This document shows, piece after piece, positions 6,700 to 10,668 of a stretch of DNA of 10,668 bases (positions are counted from its first letter, which is position 1; every line of letters begins with the position of its first letter). Source of the DNA: Phoronis pallida (Eukaryota > Phoronida > Phoronidae). Below the pieces are notes generated by a model. The model was not told where the DNA came from and ran no database searches. It was given only the letters and a program-made list of their open reading frames with translations. Both the position numbers and the translations under genes were made by a program. Where the stretch lies: assembly GCA_028565715.1 (NCBI GenBank), contig JAOXYC010229681.1, positions 1 through 10,668 of the forward strand. Direction: 5' to 3'.

Positions 6700-7760
6700 A
6701 CACATTAAATATAACTCTTATTATAATTTACAAAAGGACAAAGTTCTTACAAAATGGCCAAGAAACCTATCTTAGATAAAAAACCATAATTGAAGTTTTT
6801 TCCAAACAATAATGTCTAGAATAATTACATAATTATAACGATAAACCAACTAATGTCTTGAATCTCATAAAAATTACTGATAATTCTGAAAACAAAATTA
6901 CTAACCTCCGAAAACTCAATTAAAAAAATGAGCCGACTGTTCTGGTTCAATTACATTTCTTACAAAATCATGCGAATGAAGCTAGCAAAATGGCAAGTTT
7001 TATCTTCAGCATCAAAAAAGGCAAATAAATTAAATGGAGTAAACCAACAAAAATCTTATTCTTAAAATGGCCAATTGACAGAGATTCTTTTTGTCTTTGT
7101 ATTTAAGGCAAGGAACGTTTAACTTATCAATGAATTAGCTTAATTAATAACTTAATTAACATACATTTGCATAGTTAGGCAACTGATAGCTGGCAATACC
7201 GTTAAGATAACCTTCTAAACGCTTTTGGAAGAACAAAATAATAAACAGAGTCTAGCTTACACTACCCAAATGACAAACATAGAGTATACCTTAATCAAAC
7301 TTAATATAAATAATACATGATAAAGATTTCATACAAAATTATATATTCAGATCTTGAAATTAGGCAGTATTTATAATTTAAGTTCAGTTTGAAAGGTTTG
7401 TACTAAACTGCATTGTTATCTGTGTTGTGATTTAGTACCAACTTTACAACAAGAACAATAATTGTGAAATGTATAAATCATAAATAATCACAAATGGGTT
7501 AGGATACATCTATATCATAGACAATATATAATATTTTTAAACTTCTTTTGAATAATTATAGACTTAATTTCAAGCCAGGACATACGTTAAGGTACTATAA
7601 AAGAACTGTTTCTTGGTAGGATCTAAGCTTGCCGTTAATTAAAGCCATATCAGTTTTGACTTATATTTGTTACATGGATTCGGAAGCGAATTTCAAATTA
7701 TTTTCCCACAATTTCTAAGTCAGATTTAGCCACCTTTGGGGACAGCTTCAGTGGCTAGTT
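6700..7760. other. AT-rich stretch, no gene seen
   Basis: No exon-like segment is visible on either strand; all frames are broken by frequent stops. It could be a long minus-strand 3' UTR that ends at the signal at 6690-6695. The sequence alone does not settle this. Confidence 0.5.
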
Positions 7761-7768
7761 GATAAATT

Positions 7769-7856
7769 TCAATTCTTTGACAGATCAGTTTGCTGAACCT
7801 GGGGCTTTGTCTTTGTTCCACGAGGAATTACAATAATTCTTTGGATTGTCAATGCA
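7769..7856 (-). CDS. Weak candidate terminal exon, minus strand
   Basis: On the minus strand, a pyrimidine-rich tract ending actgttttcag precedes 7856. Two of three frames stay open for a short way. Phase 0 reads CIDNPKNYCNSSWNKDKAPG and ends at a TGA at 7785-7787. With one base carried over, the frame reads ALTIQRIIVIPRGTKTKPQ and ends at 7769-7771. The segment looks somewhat less AT-rich than its flanks. No upstream exon or family could be identified, and acceptor-like sites are common here, so this may be chance. If real, it would belong to a gene converging on TAF1. Confidence 0.2.
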
Positions 7857-8570
7857 CTGAAAACAGTATAGAATGTCAGTTGGTCTATGTCTAAGTTACC
7901 TCTATATTCCAAATACGAAAATGTCACATAACATACCATATAATCATTTCTATATAACTATGTACATGCACTTTCCAACATTTAGTTTACAGATACATTA
8001 TCAACAGTAAATATATGCAATTACAATCAGCAATTTTTAGTATCAGAAGAATGATATTAAGCCAAATTTGTCTTGAAGGGTAGTCTAGCAAAAACAATGT
8101 AAAGTTTGTTTAACAATAAACGCTTGAACAAGGTGGTGGTTTCTACTGAAACATGTCTTGTCTAAATGCTGTTGTAGTGATTTAGGAGATGAGGGTAATT
8201 ATAAGTTTTGACAAAAGAAAATTATTGATATTTATAAATGCTATTGGTGTTGATTCCATTATTTTAATATGATTACTAACCATGCCTTCAATATTTCACT
8301 GACACTCAAAATTGCTGGTTATAAACCACAATTTAAGAACACTTTTTCACAATATCACAAAATATGCACAAATACATCCAATATCGAAGCAGAGAACAGT
8401 TTTGACAGCTTGTGTAAAGCTGAAATTATAAGAAAACTGGCGCACAATAACATGCAGAAGCAGATAACACTGTATAAAATGCAAATATGATAACCACATT
8501 ATATGTAGACTGTCTGCGCATTGGAGACAACAACTCAGCAGTGACCATACGACAACAGTTTGCACGAATA
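7857..8570. other. AT-rich stretch, no gene seen
   Basis: The two overlapping open frames at 8269-8490 (+) and 8347-8565 (-) have no splice context or recognisable motif and mirror each other, so they are treated as chance. Nothing else is apparent. Confidence 0.5.
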
Positions 8571-8597
8571 TTAATGAATAGTTGATTTATTCATTAA
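8571..8597 (-). terminator. Minus-strand poly(A) signal inside a hairpin
   Basis: A perfect 10-bp inverted repeat, ttaatgaata (8571-8580) and tattcattaa (8588-8597), has a 7-nt loop. A minus-strand AATAAA (8586-8591) overlaps the loop and one arm. It lies about 190 bp after the stop of the candidate minus-strand exon at 8781-8858 and could be its poly(A) signal. Confidence 0.3.
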
Positions 8598-8780
8598 AAA
8601 AACATTAATTGCATGAATACAGTAAATGCTATGGCCTTTAAAAAGGATGTGCTTGAAGCACAAGCACTTTGTTTAAATTGCGACAGTATATTTTTTCTTG
8701 TCCACAATTTCCATCCAAAACCTGCTTTCAGCAATAGTTTGACAGGAGCTGTATGATCTTTTCTGTAGACAAAGGGATCT

Positions 8781-8858
8781 TTAATTCTTAGCCTTTTTCT
8801 CATCTGTGTCTTCACTGGGGGGTCTGGTGCCAGTTATCATTAGCAAGTTCTTGAAAAA
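8781..8858 (-). CDS. Candidate terminal exon, minus strand, unidentified protein
   Basis: On the minus strand a T-rich tract leads to two AGs, ending just before 8871 and 8858. From the inner AG the frame reads FFKNLLMITGTRPPSEDTD, then EKKAKN and TAA (8781-8783): a hydrophobic stretch followed by a charged tail that looks like a natural C-terminus. From the outer, stronger AG (exon from 8871) phase 0 instead reads LQLTVFQELANDNWHQTPQ and TGA. A third open frame (8594-8815) overlaps both, so the true frame is uncertain. A minus-strand AATAAA follows at 8586-8591. I do not recognise the protein and see no upstream exon in the window. Confidence 0.28.
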   Translation of the reverse strand, partial: FFKNLLMITGTRPPSEDTDEKKAKN

Positions 8859-8933
8859 CTGTTAATTGCAGCTGAAATACAACAAAGAAAAACATAAGAT
8901 ATGAGGTAATACATGTAAACTGAAAATGTGAAG

Positions 8934-9047
8934 CAGGGATTATCCTAAAGAGCATCAATACCAGGGATTTCCTAAAGAGCATCAAGGGGTTAGGATGAAT
9001 TTTTCTAGTGCCCATGTTTCCAAAAGAGCGCCCGGAAATCCCTGGTA
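8934..9047. repeat. Short direct and inverted repeat cluster
   Basis: cagggatt-cctaaagagcatcaa occurs at 8934-8958 and 8962-8985 with a one-base length difference. A perfect 14-bp inverted pair, taccagggatttcc (8959-8972) and ggaaatccctggta (9034-9047), encloses the second copy. A third, weaker tttccaaaagagc lies near 9017-9029. This may be the remnant of a small foldback element. Confidence 0.75.
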
Positions 9048-9059
9048 TAATATTTTTGA

Positions 9060-10160
9060 AGCAGATATTTTTTAATTACTCCATATCAAAAAGAAATTTA
9101 AATCCAGGAAACTTGTTTCAAGACTTGCAAAGCAATTATTACAAATCCATCATTATTTGAAGAGGTTTTTCGATGAATCATAGATCTAATTACGAAACAG
9201 CGCTCCTTGTTTGTCAAGTCATTAATTACAAGAGCACAATCGGATTATCACGACAATCTAGATTTTCTAAAATTTAGAACATGTTATGGAGTACTTCAAA
9301 AATACAAAACACGGAAATTTGGATTGTAAACGGACTATAAATCAATTAGCATTACAATTTGACTTTTGAAAAACAAAATCAAATATTTTGACTGATGTGA
9401 ATTATTTTTGGGTCACAAACAAATGAACCAATTTCAAGAATGCTCAAAAAGTGTCATAAAAAGACGAAGACAAATTGATTCATACATAAGATCAACATGA
9501 TACCCTGACGTTGGCGAGACTTTAATTTACTTTGTTTTCCACACAGCGATCAATTAAGAGCAGAATTGAAACATAAAAGGGGATTTCAGACAGGCTCAAG
9601 TCCTTTAGTCGGTAAAACAAATAGTTTTGCTCAGTTTGAGAGCAAACAGTAGACCAATTAATTTCGACGATAACAATGAAAAGATGTTTTGTGAATCTTA
9701 ATTGGAGTGTGTTGACGTGAATTGAAATCAATATTTTTAAGCCTGTCTCTCGTGTTATGTAACTTATCTTTACAAAAGTGTAATCTGCTAAGGATCTGAA
9801 CAAATATTGGTTTTTCTCATTTCCAATTAATTCTTCAGAGAAATTTTCATCAATATTTGAAATTTGAAATTCTCAAACTAAATCAAATGGATATATTTGA
9901 AAAGACAGAAAAATAGGAACTTGACTGGAATTTTTCTGTTTTTTCAAATTAATTACTTTTGACCAGTAAAAAGCATGTATTAAAACAAAATATATTGATA
10001 GCATAGTTAGATGTTCATTGCAACAAAAACCATGAAAAATGTATTAAACATCAAAAATCTAATGAATTGGTTACAAGAAATTTATTACGAAGTTCCAATA
10101 AAGGAATTGAAGCTAATAAGTTCACACCTTCTTACAACTTTAAAATGAGAAGCCAAGCAA
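9060..10160. other. AT-rich stretch, no gene seen
   Basis: The longest frame, 9522-9803 on the minus strand, has no splice sites or known motif and is treated as chance. Bases 9180-9260 hold several homeodomain-like attaatta and ggatta cores with ccttgttt, which could be regulatory but is not distinctive. Confidence 0.5.
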
Positions 10161-10169
10161 CTGAAAGGC

Positions 10170-10250
10170 GGATTACTTAATGAATGATTGATTAATTAAT
10201 TAATCCCCTAATCCTCTTATATCCCATCTAACAATCATTAATCCCATGAT
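10170..10250. promoter_or_regulatory. Cluster of four TAATCC (Otx/Gsc/Pitx-type) homeodomain sites
   Basis: TAATCC occurs at 10201-10206, 10209-10214 and 10239-10244 on the + strand, and as GGATTA at 10170-10175 on the - strand. A run of overlapping ATTA/TTAAT cores (10188-10203) and a gattgg (inverted CCAAT) at 10248-10253 lie among or beside them. TAATCC is the established core for K50 homeodomains such as Otx, Goosecoid and Pitx. An enhancer is inferred; the target gene is unknown. Confidence 0.35.
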
Positions 10251-10253
10251 TGG

Positions 10254-10668
10254 ACAATGATGATTTGGTAGTGACTTGTGAGTGATTCAATAAGATACGA
10301 CGTGACTAACGTAATGAAAAAACATAATTAACTGGGCGTAGTACATTCTCTTCTAACTATTGTAACGGCTAATTTCTCCGAGTCCCTAATTTTCCTTTCC
10401 TAATGAGAACCGCCCAACATTTATTCAACTGAAATTATAAACAGTAAGCCAAAGTATTCATTGTTTCAATGCCCCAAAAAATATCTGGTTTAGTCATTTT
10501 CCAGATCAAACATTTTCTACAGTGCTCATCAAATTTTTATCAAACTTCAATGTTTTCCCACAAAACAGATAGACAGATGGAAAGAAAAAAGACAAAGGCC
10601 AAAACACAACCACACTCAAAGTAGAGTTGACATAGGCAATTAAAAAGTTAACTATCTCTGAAGTCATT
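10254..10668. other. Right-end stretch, no gene seen
   Basis: No supported exon on either strand. The part at 10290-10400 looks less monotonously AT-rich and continues from the homeodomain-site cluster, so it may belong to the same element. The final 170 bases are A-rich filler. Confidence 0.4.

Noticed and set aside
7857-7900. Possible 43-nt minus-strand intron joining an upstream exon to the 7856 candidate
   Set aside because: The upstream frame meets TGA a few codons earlier with no acceptor between, and the intron would be too short.
10130-10162. Minus-strand 25-nt segment between an AG and a gtaaga donor
   Set aside because: Too short, no partner exons, and such paired signals are expected by chance.

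Overview
The window is AT-rich animal nuclear DNA with short exons, GT-AG introns and long stretches with no recognisable gene. The one secure gene is the 3' end of TAF1, the largest TFIID subunit, on the + strand. The encoded protein aligns with the second bromodomain and acidic tail of metazoan TAF1. The tail differs clearly from the vertebrate and fly versions as I remember them, so an invertebrate is likely. I cannot fix the phylum.

Positions 1-100 are the end of an upstream intron. Seven TAF1 coding exons follow: 101-193, 616-768, 1097-1223, 1591-1697, 2024-2162, 3527-3733 and 4338-4573. Their phases chain without error (0,0,1,0,1,1) and give 353 residues to a TAA stop. The first three exons hold most of bromodomain 2 and the helix after it. 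The other four encode a Ser/Asp/Glu/Gln/Tyr-rich tail ending in an aromatic-acidic motif. A likely poly(A) signal lies at 4974-4979, beside a hairpin.

The introns hold the most unusual structure: a possible 39-nt phase-compatible microexon (1495-1533), a duplicated 3' splice site whose upstream copy would truncate the protein (1967-2042), clustered direct and inverted repeats (2294-2495), a diverged 95-bp duplication (2797-2990), paired intronic poly(A) signals (3351-3368), and a foldback element of about 250 bp with ~100-bp arms in the last intron (3894-4146).

From about 5010 to the end no gene can be identified with confidence. Opposed AATAAA signals at 6640-6695 and two weak minus-strand terminal-exon candidates (7769-7856 and 8781-8858) fit a tail-to-tail neighbour gene, but this is inference. 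Near the right end, four TAATCC homeodomain sites within 75 bp (10170-10244) suggest a regulatory element. No RNA gene, CRISPR array or bacterial-type system was seen. The most notable material is possible isoform control in the TAF1 tail rather than a new multi-gene system.
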